Below are positions 42,231-51,439 of a stretch of 64,000 nt of DNA, piece by piece (the stretch's first letter is position 1; each line of letters opens with the position of its first letter). Source of the DNA: Streptomyces sp. NBC_01283 (lineage in GTDB: Bacteria > Actinomycetota > Actinomycetes > Streptomycetales > Streptomycetaceae); the NCBI RefSeq assembly GCF_041435335.1, contig NZ_CP108430.1:1798001-1862000 (forward strand), read 5' to 3'. Under the pieces are notes generated by a model, which saw only the letters and a list, made by a program, of their open reading frames with translations, did not search any database and was not told the origin of the DNA. A program made the position numbers and the translations under genes.

Positions 42231-44777
42231 ATGCGGCTCACACCGCATCAAGAGCCCTTGGCTGTACGAGGGTTGAGCAGAGCCAGAAGCAGACCGAACC
42301 GCCACGACCGGAACCGGGCCCGCTCACGCCGCGCCTGGGCCGCAGCGCTGATCTCCGGGGCCCTGGTCACCGGTGCGCTCTCCACACAGGCCGCCACCGC
42401 GCGGCCGTATCCCGAACCACCGTTGACAACGATGTCCCTTCCCTCGCCGCCCGGCCAGGCGAACGTGCGTGTCCTCGTCTTCCATGGATCGGCGGCGGGC
42501 GGTGACGAGTCGCCGGTCGTGAACGCCGGTATCGAGGCCATCGAGAAGATCGGCCAATCCGGACCGGCAGCCCAGCGGTTCAAGATCGAGGCGACCGACG
42601 ACCCGGCGGTCTTCACGAACGAGGCCAAGCTCGGCAAGTTCAACGCGGTCGCCTTCCTGACCGGCGGCGGCGACATCCTCGACCCCGAGCAGGAGGCGGG
42701 CCTCGAGGCCTACATGGAGGCGGGCGGCGGCTTCGTCGGCATCCATGACGCGGCCCGCGCCGAGCCGTACTCGACCTGGTTCACCGGCCTGATCGGCGCC
42801 CGCCCGGCCGACTCCAGCCCGACAAACGTGCAGCGCGCCACCGTCGAGGTCGGCGACCGGGAGAATCCGGCCACCAAGGACCTGCCCCTTCAGTGGAAGC
42901 GCCCCGACCAGTGGCTGAACTGGACCAAGAACCCGACCGGCGAGGTCCACACCGTGGCCCGCGTGCGCGAGTCGTCGTACGCGCCGGGCGAGAGCAAGAA
43001 CGGCGCCGATCACCCGGTCTCCTGGTGCCGTGACTACGACGGCGGACGCTCCTTCTACACCGGTATGGGCGGTACGGCGGCCTCGTACGACGAGACCGAC
43101 TTCCGCCAGCACCTGCGCGGCGCCCTGCTCTGGACGAGCCGCATCGCGCGCGCCGACTGCAAGTCGACGATCACCGCCAACTACAAGGCGTCGCGGCTGA
43201 CCCAGCCCAACCAGCCGGGCCAGAACGACCAGATCGGCGAGCCGCACGGCCTGGTCACCGCGCCCGACGGCCGGGTCTTCTACATCGGCCGGGGCGGCGC
43301 CGACTCCTCGCAGCCGGTCATCACCGACTGGAACAACCCCGACATCGGCAAGGGCAAGGGCGAGATCCACGTCTACGACCCCAAGACCAAGAAGTCGACC
43401 CTCGCCGGGGCGCTCACGATCTTCGGCAACAAGGGCGGCGGCGACGAGCTGATCAAGGTCGAGGAGGGCCTGCTCGGCATCGAGCTGGACCCGAAGTTCG
43501 AGCAGAACGGCTGGGTGTACCTGCACTACACACCCCATTCGAAGATCAACCGTGAGACGCACATGGCCGAGCGCTATGTCTCGCGCTTCACGCTCGACCA
43601 GGCCACGAACAAGCTGGACCTCGCGAGCGAGAAGGTCCTGCTCAAGTGGCCGGTGCAGATCCACAGTTGCTGCCACGCGGGCGGCGGGATGGCCTGGGAC
43701 TCCAAGAACAACCTCTACATCGCGACCGGCGACAACAACTCCTCGGGCTTCAGCAGCGGTTACTCGGGCAACAACCCGCAGCCCAACTTCAAGGGCGTCT
43801 CCTTCGCCGACGCGCGCCGCACTGCGGGCAACACGAACAACCTGAACGGCAAGATCCTGCGCATCCACCCGGAGGCCGACGGGACGTACACACTCCCCGA
43901 GGGCAACCTCTTCACCGGCAAGGAGCCGGACGAGGGCGGCGGCAAGACGCGCGGCGAGATCTACGTGATGGGCGTCAGGAACCCGGCGCGCATCTCCGTC
44001 GACAAGAAGACCGACACCCTCTACGCGGGCTGGGTCGGTCCCGACGCCGGTGAACCGTCGACGACATGGGGCCCGGCGAAGTACGACACGTTCGCCGCGA
44101 TCACCCACGCGTCCAACCGCGGCTGGCCCTACTGCATGGGCAACAACCAGCCCTACCGCGACCGCAACCTGCCGGACCCGACGAAGCCGCTGGGCTGGTA
44201 CGACTGCAAGAAGCTCAAGAACGAGTCGCCCAACAACGACGGCCTGGTGAACATCCCGCCGGCCGAGCCCAACAACATCTGGTACTCGCCGCAGGGCGGC
44301 GGCGTCGACTACCCGCGCGACGCGAACGGCATCCCGAGCTACAAGACGTCGGAGCAGAAGATCCTCCTGCCGTGGCTCAAGGGCGGCGGCCAGGCCACGA
44401 TGAACGGCCCGGTGTACCGCTACGACGCCGCCGGCACCAGTGCGGACAAGTGGCCTTCGTACTGGGACGGCAAGTGGTTCGTCGGTGACTTCTACGACGC
44501 CGACCAGCCCCGGCACGCGGTCCTCACCGACCCGAAGACGGTCGGCAGCGGTGGCCTGCCCGTGCACGCCGAGTCCCTGAAGAAGATCATCCCGATCGGC
44601 AACGACGGCATCAAGAACCTCATGGACTGGAAGTTCGCCCCCGACGGCTCGCTCTACGTCCTCGACTACGGGCGCGGCTTCTTCACCTCGGACTCCAAGT
44701 CGGCGCTGTGGCGCGTCACTTACTCGGGCGGCGAGGCCACACCGGCCGCCAAGGACCTGGCAAGGAAGGCCGGATGA
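42231..44777 (+). CDS. Secreted ThuA-domain / glucose-sorbosone dehydrogenase fusion
   Basis: 848 residues from the ATG at 42231 (GAGGGG upstream; a GTG at 42219 is an alternative). The signal region is Arg-rich, then hydrophobic (RRAWAAALISGALVTGALST, cleavage near TAARP). Residues about 60-290 form a ThuA-like glutamine-amidotransferase-fold domain: VRVLVFHGSA, NAVAFLTGGGD, GGGFVGIHDAA, FYTGMGG. Residues about 340-840 form a PQQ-type sorbosone/glucose dehydrogenase six-bladed propeller: EPHGLVTAPDGRVFYIGRGG, LLGIELDPKFEQNGWVYLHY, CHAGGGMAWD, GVRNPARISVD. It probably acts on extracellular carbohydrate. Its stop overlaps the next start by four bases (ATGA), so the two proteins are made together. 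Confidence 0.85.
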   Translation: MRLTPHQEPLAVRGLSRARSRPNRHDRNRARSRRAWAAALISGALVTGALSTQAATARPYPEPPLTTMSLPSPPGQANVRVLVFHGSAAGGDESPVVNAGIEAIEKIGQSGPAAQRFKIEATDDPAVFTNEAKLGKFNAVAFLTGGGDILDPEQEAGLEAYMEAGGGFVGIHDAARAEPYSTWFTGLIGARPADSSPTNVQRATVEVGDRENPATKDLPLQWKRPDQWLNWTKNPTGEVHTVARVRESSYAPGESKNGADHPVSWCRDYDGGRSFYTGMGGTAASYDETDFRQHLRGALLWTSRIARADCKSTITANYKASRLTQPNQPGQNDQIGEPHGLVTAPDGRVFYIGRGGADSSQPVITDWNNPDIGKGKGEIHVYDPKTKKSTLAGALTIFGNKGGGDELIKVEEGLLGIELDPKFEQNGWVYLHYTPHSKINRETHMAERYVSRFTLDQATNKLDLASEKVLLKWPVQIHSCCHAGGGMAWDSKNNLYIATGDNNSSGFSSGYSGNNPQPNFKGVSFADARRTAGNTNNLNGKILRIHPEADGTYTLPEGNLFTGKEPDEGGGKTRGEIYVMGVRNPARISVDKKTDTLYAGWVGPDAGEPSTTWGPAKYDTFAAITHASNRGWPYCMGNNQPYRDRNLPDPTKPLGWYDCKKLKNESPNNDGLVNIPPAEPNNIWYSPQGGGVDYPRDANGIPSYKTSEQKILLPWLKGGGQATMNGPVYRYDAAGTSADKWPSYWDGKWFVGDFYDADQPRHAVLTDPKTVGSGGLPVHAESLKKIIPIGNDGIKNLMDWKFAPDGSLYVLDYGRGFFTSDSKSALWRVTYSGGEATPAAKDLARKAG

Positions 44778-46978
44778 TGCCAGTCGTACGCAAGCGAAGA
44801 CTCTGGACGGCGCTTCTCGCGTCGCTCCTGATGGTGCTCGGCCTGACGTCGACGGCCGCGAGCCAGCCCGACAACCCCGGTGCCGCGGCCGCCCAGACCC
44901 TGACCTGGACCGCGAACAACGGCATCGACAAGTACGCCTCGGCGCCCGCCACGGCGGTCGCGGGCGCGACGACGATCGTCTTCGAGAACAGCACGGCGAC
45001 CGGCAACGACACCGGCATGCCGCACACGCTGACGTTCGACGTGTCGGACCCCGAGTACAACAACGACGTACCGCTGAACATCCTGGCCAACCCGAACGAC
45101 GACCAGGGCGGCAAGCACACCGCCGAGGTGACCCTGACGCCCGGCCGGTACCGCTACCACTGCACGATCCCCGGCCACGGCTCCATGCAGGGCATCCTCG
45201 TGGTGACCGAGGGCGGCGGCGAGGACACCACGGCTCCCGAGACCGCGGCCAAGGTCGAGGGGCAGACCAACGCCGATGGCGCGTACGTCGGTTCCGCCAC
45301 CGTCTCGGTGACGGCGACGGACGCGGGTTCGGGCGTCGACAAGACCGAGTTCGCGGTCGGGGCGGACGGCGCCTGGCAGCCGTACACGGCGCCCGTGGTC
45401 GTCGACCAGGTCGGCACCCACAAGATCCGCTACCGCGCGAGCGACAAGGCGGGCAACGTGGCGGCGGAGAAGGCCGTCGACTTCACGGTGGTCCCGCCGT
45501 CGACCGACGACAAGACGCCCCCGGAGACCTCGGCCACGGTGACCGGCGAGAAGAACGACAAGGGCGAGTACCTCGGAATGGCGACCGTCACCGTGACGGC
45601 GTCCGACACCGGCTCCGGCGTCAACAAGATCGAGTACGCGGTCGGTGACGGCGGCGCCTGGACGGCGTACACCGCACCGGTCATGGTCCACGCGGCGGGC
45701 GCGCACAAGATCCGCTACCGCGCGTCGGACAAGGCAGGCAACCAGGCGGCCGAGAAGGCCGTGGAGTTCACCGTGGTCACGCCGCCGGTCGAGGACAAGA
45801 CGCCGCCGGAGACCACCGCGAAGGTCGAGGGCGACAAGAACTCGGACGGCGCGTACGTCGCCAGGGCGAAGGTGACGGTCACCGCGACCGACGCCGACTC
45901 CGGTGTCGACAAGGTCGAGTACTCCCTGGACGGCGGCCCGTACCTCGCGTACGCCGCGCCGGTCGTCGTCGACCGCGTGGGGCGCCACACGGTGGCCTAT
46001 CGCGCGAGCGACAAGGCGGGCAACACCTCGGCGGCCAAGGACGTCTCCTTCACCGTCGCGGAGGGCGGCGGGGTGCCGTCACCCAACTGCCCGGAGTTCG
46101 ACGAGCGGTTGACGGTCATCGTCGGCACGGTCGACACGGGAATCCCGAACCGCGTCACCAACAACCGGTGCCGCATCAACGAGTTGATCGAGGACGAGAA
46201 GGAGTGGACGTCGCAGGCGCTGTTCCTGAAGCACGTCAAGAGCATCACGGACAAGTTCCTGAAGAACGGCGAGATCGACCAGCGCGAGTACAACAAGATC
46301 AATAGGGCCGCCAAGCAGTCCGGCATCGGCAAGCCGGGCCAGACCGAGGGCTACCGCAAGATCTTCGACGGCACCCAGGATTCCCTGAACAAGTGGGAGC
46401 AGGTGGGTGGCGGCAAGTTCGGCCTGAACGCCGACGGTTCGATCACCAGCAGCACCACCGTCGAGGGCATGGGCATGCTGTGGTTCCCGCAGCGCAAGTA
46501 CGGCGACTTCTCGCTGAAGCTCCAGTGGCGGGACGACGCGCCGGGCAACGGCAACGCCAACGGCGGTGTCTTCGTCCGCTTCCCGCAGGTCCACGACCAC
46601 CCGGAGGAGTCACGTCCGGAGTGGGTCGCCATCAAGTACGGGCACGAGGTGCAGGTGCTCGACAAGCCTGACGGCGACATGTACAAGACGGGCTCGATCT
46701 ACGGCTTCGACCGGGTGGGTCTCGGCGGCGCCGGGGTCACCCCGAAGGGCACGTGGAACGACTACGAGATCAAGGTGGTGGACCAGCACTACTCGATCTA
46801 CCGCAATGGTGTCCTGATCAACGAGTTCGACAACACGGGCGGCCAGGAGTTCACGCCGCCGCGTGGCGACGACCCGGGCACGGACGGGCGGCGGTACTCG
46901 TCCGGTTATGTGGGCCTTCAGGTGCACGGGGTCACGGACGTCATCTCGTACCGGGACATCAGGATCAAGGAGCTGTAG
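44774..46978 (+). CDS. Secreted cupredoxin - Ig-like repeats - DUF1080 (3-keto-disaccharide hydrolase) protein
   Basis: 734 residues from the ATG at 44774 (AAGGAAGG upstream). After a signal peptide (RRLWTALLASLLMVLGLTST), a cupredoxin domain covers about 40-150; its type 1 copper ligands are plausible in GMPHTLTFD and RYHCTIPGHGSMQG (Cys, His, Met). Three near-identical Ig-like (OmpL47-type) modules of about 90 residues follow (150-430), each ending in YRASDKAGN. A helical linker precedes a C-terminal DUF1080/concanavalin-like domain (about 535-734, YRKIFDGTQDSLNKWEQVGG, GGVFVRFPQ). It is coupled to the ThuA-dehydrogenase. Together they form an extracellular carbohydrate-oxidising unit with an electron-transfer-like copper module. 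Confidence 0.85.
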   Translation: MMPVVRKRRLWTALLASLLMVLGLTSTAASQPDNPGAAAAQTLTWTANNGIDKYASAPATAVAGATTIVFENSTATGNDTGMPHTLTFDVSDPEYNNDVPLNILANPNDDQGGKHTAEVTLTPGRYRYHCTIPGHGSMQGILVVTEGGGEDTTAPETAAKVEGQTNADGAYVGSATVSVTATDAGSGVDKTEFAVGADGAWQPYTAPVVVDQVGTHKIRYRASDKAGNVAAEKAVDFTVVPPSTDDKTPPETSATVTGEKNDKGEYLGMATVTVTASDTGSGVNKIEYAVGDGGAWTAYTAPVMVHAAGAHKIRYRASDKAGNQAAEKAVEFTVVTPPVEDKTPPETTAKVEGDKNSDGAYVARAKVTVTATDADSGVDKVEYSLDGGPYLAYAAPVVVDRVGRHTVAYRASDKAGNTSAAKDVSFTVAEGGGVPSPNCPEFDERLTVIVGTVDTGIPNRVTNNRCRINELIEDEKEWTSQALFLKHVKSITDKFLKNGEIDQREYNKINRAAKQSGIGKPGQTEGYRKIFDGTQDSLNKWEQVGGGKFGLNADGSITSSTTVEGMGMLWFPQRKYGDFSLKLQWRDDAPGNGNANGGVFVRFPQVHDHPEESRPEWVAIKYGHEVQVLDKPDGDMYKTGSIYGFDRVGLGGAGVTPKGTWNDYEIKVVDQHYSIYRNGVLINEFDNTGGQEFTPPRGDDPGTDGRRYSSGYVGLQVHGVTDVISYRDIRIKEL

Positions 46979-47001
46979 TCGACGGCTGTCCTGACCGGCC
47001 T

Positions 47002-47036
47002 CGGCCCCCGCACCCCGACCTGGGGCGCGGGGGCCG
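47002..47036 (+). terminator. Terminator after the cupredoxin gene
   Basis: CGGCCCCCGC (47002-47011) pairs with 47027-47036, with an inner CCCC/GGGG stem and a five-base loop, 24 bases past the stop. Confidence 0.85.
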
Positions 47037-47112
47037 TTGTCAGTGGCGTGCGGCATGCTTCTGATCAACGGGATCCATGAGATCTACGGGATCGAGGCAC
47101 GGGGGAACTGGC

Positions 47113-49215
47113 ATGACGACAACGACGCTCACCGGGATCGAGGACATCGACTGGGCGTCGATGAACCACGCGTACGGCGACGCGTCGGACGTGCCGGACC
47201 TGCTGCGCGGCCTCGCCTCTCCGGACCCGGCCGAGCGTGACGAGGCGCTGGACGGGATGTATGGGGCGGTGCACCACCAGGGCGATGTGTACGACTCGAC
47301 GCTCGCCTGCGTCCCTTTCCTCTTCGTCCTCGTCTCCGACGCCTCGGTCCGGGACCGGGGCACGATCGTCGGCCTGTTGCGGAGCATCGCGGGTGAGGAG
47401 GTGCCCGATCCCGAGGAGATCGGCGGGCTCTTCGAGGACGAGGAGGAGGACGCGGCATGGGTGGCGAACTTCGTGGACGCCGCGGCGCTGATCCGGGGCC
47501 GGTCCGATGTCTTCCTGGAGCATCTCAGCGACACCGACCCGGAGTTGCGCGCGGCGGCCCCGGGCGCCCTGGCCCACCTGCACGCCGACCCCGCGCGCGT
47601 GTTCGCCGCCCTGCGCGAGCGCTTCCCGGTGGAGCGGGACGGCGAGGCCGTACGGTCCCTGGCGCGGGCGGTCGGTGTGCTCGGTGTCCGTCACGTGGAG
47701 CTGCGGCCCGATGCGGGGCGGCTTCTCGCTGAGGTCCTCGCGTTCGGCGGCGGGGATCCGGAGCTGCGGCTGACCGTGCTTACTCAACTCGCGCGGTGCG
47801 CGCCGGACTTGCTGCCCGAGGAGACGGTGGACATCGCCGTCGAGGTGATGCGGATCGCGCACGAGGACGAGTCCGCTGCCGAGGAGGGCGGGTCCGGCGC
47901 TCAGGAGGCCCCTGCCGAGCGGCCCCGTACGGACACGATGGTGTCCTACCTGCGCGACCTGGAGGCCGCTCACCGGGCGAGCATCGACGCGGACCTGGCC
48001 GACGACCTGCTCAGGGACCTGCACATCGCCCTGGACGACCGCACGGAGGAGCGGTTCGACCTGCTCCACGCGCAGTTGCGCGCCCCGGACTGGGGGCAGC
48101 GCATGGCCGCGGTCCAGGAGAGCGGCCTTCTCCTGACGGGCTGGCGCGCGCCGAACGACCTGGCGGTGGTCCTGCTCGCCCGGCAACTGATCGAGCACGA
48201 CGAGCGGTTGTCCCGGGCCGCGCTGAACGAACTGGCGTGTGTGCACCCGATCGCTCATGTCGTGGCGGACGTCCTGGAGGTGTGCCTCACCGAGTGGGAG
48301 GACGACTGGGACCCCTCCGACTGGGAGGATTCGCTGTTCGGCCGCGCCCTGAAGGCACTGGCCCTCCAGGGGGACGCACGGGCGGTGCCGTATCTGGCGG
48401 CGGTGCTTGAGAGCGGCGGGGGCGTGCCGGAGTACGTGGACCGCTGGGTCGAGGCGATGGGTCCGGCGGCCGGGGCCCGGCTCGCACCGGTCCTGCACGG
48501 CCGTCTCGCCGGTCCGGGTCACAGCGCTCGCGGGTACGAGCGGTCGCGCCTGATCAGCGCTCTGGGGGCGTGCGCGCCCGCCGCGTCGCTGCCCCTGCTC
48601 ACGACCGCCCTGCACGGCGACCACTGCGGGGCTGCGTTCACGGCTGTCGGGCGGTACGGCAGCGCGGCGGCGGACGCGGCGCCACGGCTGCGGGAGGTGG
48701 CGTCCGACGTGTCCAAGGGCGACCTGCCCCGCCTGGACGCCGCGGACGCCCTGTGGTCGGTGACCGGCGCGTCGGAGGACGTGCTGCCCGTGCTGCGCGA
48801 CGTCCTCCGGTCGGACAGGTCGTTCGCCCAGGTCCGGGCGGTGCGCATCGCGGGCGGGCTGGGCCCCGAGGGGGTGCCGCTCGTTCCGCGCCTGCGCGAG
48901 CTGATGGCGGCGAGCGTGCATCTGAGGTCGGAGGCGGCGATCGCCCTGTGGCACATACGGGCGGACGCGTCGGACGTCCTGCCGGTCCTCATCGACCAGT
49001 GGACGGCGGCCCCTGACTGCCGCCCGCAAACGGTCGCGTGCCTCCTGGAGATGGGCCCGGCGGCGGCCCCCGCCCTCCCGCTGCTCCATCGTGAGCTGGC
49101 GTCCCCGCGGCGGCACAACAACTACGGGGCCCAGGGCAACATGCGCTATGACGTCGCGAGTGACGAGACCCTGCTGCGCGACTGCCGGCGCCTGGTGGCC
49201 GCGCTGGAGCCGTAA
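47113..49215 (+). CDS. HEAT-repeat protein
   Basis: 700 residues from the ATG at 47113 (GGGGGA upstream). It is cytoplasmic and acidic, with HEAT units throughout, e.g. DPELRAAAPGALAHLHADP, GEAVRSLARAVGVLG, DARAVPYLAAVLESGG, FAQVRAVRIAGGLGPEGV and HLRSEAAIALWHIRADA. The spacing (about 35-40 residues) matches bacterial HEAT solenoids with phycobilisome-lyase-like repeats. The N-terminal 20 residues (TTTTLTGIEDIDWASMNHAYG) are a conserved-looking cap seen in Streptomyces HEAT proteins. There is no enzyme motif. It is the third alpha-solenoid gene in the window. It is convergent to the ligD-type gene across 56 bases. Confidence 0.82.
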   Translation: MTTTTLTGIEDIDWASMNHAYGDASDVPDLLRGLASPDPAERDEALDGMYGAVHHQGDVYDSTLACVPFLFVLVSDASVRDRGTIVGLLRSIAGEEVPDPEEIGGLFEDEEEDAAWVANFVDAAALIRGRSDVFLEHLSDTDPELRAAAPGALAHLHADPARVFAALRERFPVERDGEAVRSLARAVGVLGVRHVELRPDAGRLLAEVLAFGGGDPELRLTVLTQLARCAPDLLPEETVDIAVEVMRIAHEDESAAEEGGSGAQEAPAERPRTDTMVSYLRDLEAAHRASIDADLADDLLRDLHIALDDRTEERFDLLHAQLRAPDWGQRMAAVQESGLLLTGWRAPNDLAVVLLARQLIEHDERLSRAALNELACVHPIAHVVADVLEVCLTEWEDDWDPSDWEDSLFGRALKALALQGDARAVPYLAAVLESGGGVPEYVDRWVEAMGPAAGARLAPVLHGRLAGPGHSARGYERSRLISALGACAPAASLPLLTTALHGDHCGAAFTAVGRYGSAAADAAPRLREVASDVSKGDLPRLDAADALWSVTGASEDVLPVLRDVLRSDRSFAQVRAVRIAGGLGPEGVPLVPRLRELMAASVHLRSEAAIALWHIRADASDVLPVLIDQWTAAPDCRPQTVACLLEMGPAAAPALPLLHRELASPRRHNNYGAQGNMRYDVASDETLLRDCRRLVAALEP

Positions 49216-49271
49216 CCCCGCCGCTCCTCCTCGCCTCGCCGCGCCTCTCCGCACCCGGGGGGTGGCGCGGG

Positions 49272-50285
49272 CTAGTCCTCGTGCTTCGCCCTGCTCGGCT
49301 GCACGCGCTTCGGCTCGCCCGGCATCTTGGGGTACTCGGGCGGGTAGGGCAGGTTGCCGAGGCCGTGGTCCCGTTCGTCGCGCTCGGCGAGTTCTAGGAG
49401 CGCGTCCAGGGAGAAGGCGTGCTTCTCCATGTCCGCGTGCACGTCGCCGACCTGGGCGAACCGCTCCGGCATGGTGCCGATGTCGAAGTCCTCCGGCACC
49501 GCGTCGTCGACCTCGTCCCAGCGCAACGGCGCCGACACGGGGGCGTGCGGCCGGGGCCGTACGGAGTAGGCGGAGGCGATCGTGCGGTCGCGGGCGGTCT
49601 GGTTGTAGTCGACGAAGATCCGCTCGCCCCGCTCCTCCTTCCACCACGCGGTCGTGACCGCGTCCGGCATGCGCCGCGCCAGCTCGCGACCGCAGGCGAT
49701 CGCGGCCCGTCGTACGCCGGTGAAGTCCCACCGCGGTTCGATCGGCACGAAGACGTGCATGCCGCGTCCGCCGGACGTCTTGGGCCAGCCCTGGAGGCCG
49801 TACTCGTCCAGGACGGCGCGCAGCTCGTGCGCGGCGCGTACCGCGTCGGCGTAGTCCGTGCCGGGCTGCGGGTCCAGGTCGATGCGGAGTTCGTCGGGGT
49901 GGTCGGTGTCGTCGCGCCGTACCGGCCAGGGGTGGAAGGTCAGCGTGTTGAACTGGGCGGCCCAGATGACCGCGGCGATCTCCGTGGGGCACATCTCGTC
50001 GGCCGTGCGCCCGCTGGGGAAGGCGATGGTGGCCGTGGGGATCCAGTCGGGGTGGTTCTTGGGGATGCGCTTCTGGTAGAAGAACTCGCCCGCGACCCCG
50101 TCCGGGAAGCGCTGGAGCGTCGTGGGGCGGTCCCGCAGGGCGCGCAGGATCCCGTCGCCGACCGCGAGGAAGTACTGGGCCACGTCCAACTTGGTGAAGC
50201 CCCGCTCCGGGAAGACGACCTTGTCCGGGCTGGAGAGCCGCACAGAGCGCCCGCCCGCGTCGAGCTCGACCGCTTTACCACCCAT
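49272..50285 (-). CDS. LigD-type DNA polymerase (primase-polymerase domain for end joining)
   Basis: 337 residues, a stand-alone polymerase domain of the LigD/PolDom family. Seen: PDKVVFPERGFTKLDVAQYF near the N-terminus, QKRIPKNHPDWI, the catalytic pair in ELRIDLDPQPG (DLD), the TSGGRGMHVFVPI block, and TTAWWKEERGERIFVDYNQTARDRTIASAYSVRPR, which carries the third catalytic acidic residue and dNTP contacts. These enzymes fill gaps with ribo- or deoxynucleotides during non-homologous end joining. The ligase activity is encoded separately by the adjacent divergent ligC gene. No ku gene is in the window. The ATG at 50285 has only a weak ribosome-binding site. Confidence 0.92.
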   Translation of the reverse strand: MGGKAVELDAGGRSVRLSSPDKVVFPERGFTKLDVAQYFLAVGDGILRALRDRPTTLQRFPDGVAGEFFYQKRIPKNHPDWIPTATIAFPSGRTADEMCPTEIAAVIWAAQFNTLTFHPWPVRRDDTDHPDELRIDLDPQPGTDYADAVRAAHELRAVLDEYGLQGWPKTSGGRGMHVFVPIEPRWDFTGVRRAAIACGRELARRMPDAVTTAWWKEERGERIFVDYNQTARDRTIASAYSVRPRPHAPVSAPLRWDEVDDAVPEDFDIGTMPERFAQVGDVHADMEKHAFSLDALLELAERDERDHGLGNLPYPPEYPKMPGEPKRVQPSRAKHED

Positions 50286-50358
50286 GCGGCCACGCTAGGC
50301 GCAACGGACGAGAGCCGCATACCGGGCGAATACTGACGTATGGGCACAGAATCGAGGC

Positions 50359-51420
50359 ATGGATCTGCCGGTGATGCCCCCCGTCAAGCCCATGCTCGCC
50401 AAACCCGTGGCGAGGATCCCGCAGGGCATGCAGTACGAGGCCAAGTGGGACGGCTTCCGCGCGATCATCTTCCGGGACGGCGACGACCTGGAGATCGGCA
50501 GCCGTACGGGCAAGCCGCTGACCCGCTACTTCCCGGAACTGGCCGCGGCCCTGCTCGACCGCCTGCCCGCCCGCTGTGTCCTGGACGGCGAGATCGTGAT
50601 CGCCCGGGCCGGCCGGCTCGACTTCGACGCGCTCACGGAGCGCATCCACCCCGCCGCGTCCCGGGTGCGCACGCTCGCCGAGCGGACCCCGGCCTCCTTC
50701 GTGGCCTTCGACGTGCTCGCCCTGGACGACGAGGCCCTCGTCGACTCGCCCCTCTCCGACCGCCGCACCCGGCTGACCGAGGCCCTGGAGGGCGTGACGG
50801 CCCCTGTCCACCTCGCGCCCGCGACCACGGACCCAGAACTGGCGCACACGTGGTTCGAGCAGTACGAGGGCGCGGGTCTCGACGGCGTCATCGCCAAACC
50901 GCTCGACCTGCGCTACCGGCAGAACGAACGCCTCATGTTCAAGATCAAGCACGAGCGCACGGCGGACTGCGTGGTCGCCGGCTACCGCTTCCACAAGAGC
51001 GGCCCCGTCATCGGCTCGCTCCTCCTCGGCCTGCACGACGACCAGGGCACCCTGCAGCACGTCGGCGTCTGCGCCGCCTTCTCCATGCAGCGGCGCGCGG
51101 AGCTGGTCGACGAGCTGGAGCCGCTGCTGATGAAGTCGGCCGCGGGCCACCCCTGGGCCGCGTGGGCGGACGAGTCCGCGCACGAGACGTCCCGGATGCC
51201 GGGCGCGCCGAGCCGCTGGTCGGGCAAGAAGGACCTCTCCTGGGTGCCGCTGCGCCCCGAGCGGGTCTGCGAGGTCGCGTACGACCACATGGAGAACGGG
51301 CAGCGCTTCAGGCACACCGCGCGGTTCCGCACCTGGCGACCGGACCGCACCCCTGACAGCTGTACGTTCGCCCAACTGGAGGTGCCGGTCCGGTACGACC
51401 TGGCGGACGTGCTGCGCTAA
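50359..51420 (+). CDS. ligC: ATP-dependent DNA ligase LigC
   Basis: 353 residues, the length of actinobacterial LigC. The nucleotidyltransferase motifs are visible: motif I EAKWDGFRA (adenylated Lys about residue 29), motif III FVAFDVLALDD, motif IV GLDGVIAKPLD and motif V FKIKHERTADCVV, followed by an OB-fold domain with SFYGLLLGL-like positions (SLLLGLHDDQG). It seals nicks with ATP; LigC acts in backup base-excision or end-joining repair with LigD-type polymerase partners. It is divergent from the LigD-type gene with 73 bases between starts, consistent with shared regulation. GAGG lies 6-9 bases before the ATG (GAGGCATGG context). Confidence 0.93.
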   Translation: MDLPVMPPVKPMLAKPVARIPQGMQYEAKWDGFRAIIFRDGDDLEIGSRTGKPLTRYFPELAAALLDRLPARCVLDGEIVIARAGRLDFDALTERIHPAASRVRTLAERTPASFVAFDVLALDDEALVDSPLSDRRTRLTEALEGVTAPVHLAPATTDPELAHTWFEQYEGAGLDGVIAKPLDLRYRQNERLMFKIKHERTADCVVAGYRFHKSGPVIGSLLLGLHDDQGTLQHVGVCAAFSMQRRAELVDELEPLLMKSAAGHPWAAWADESAHETSRMPGAPSRWSGKKDLSWVPLRPERVCEVAYDHMENGQRFRHTARFRTWRPDRTPDSCTFAQLEVPVRYDLADVLR

Positions 51421-51439
51421 CCGGTCCCGTCGCGTGCGG

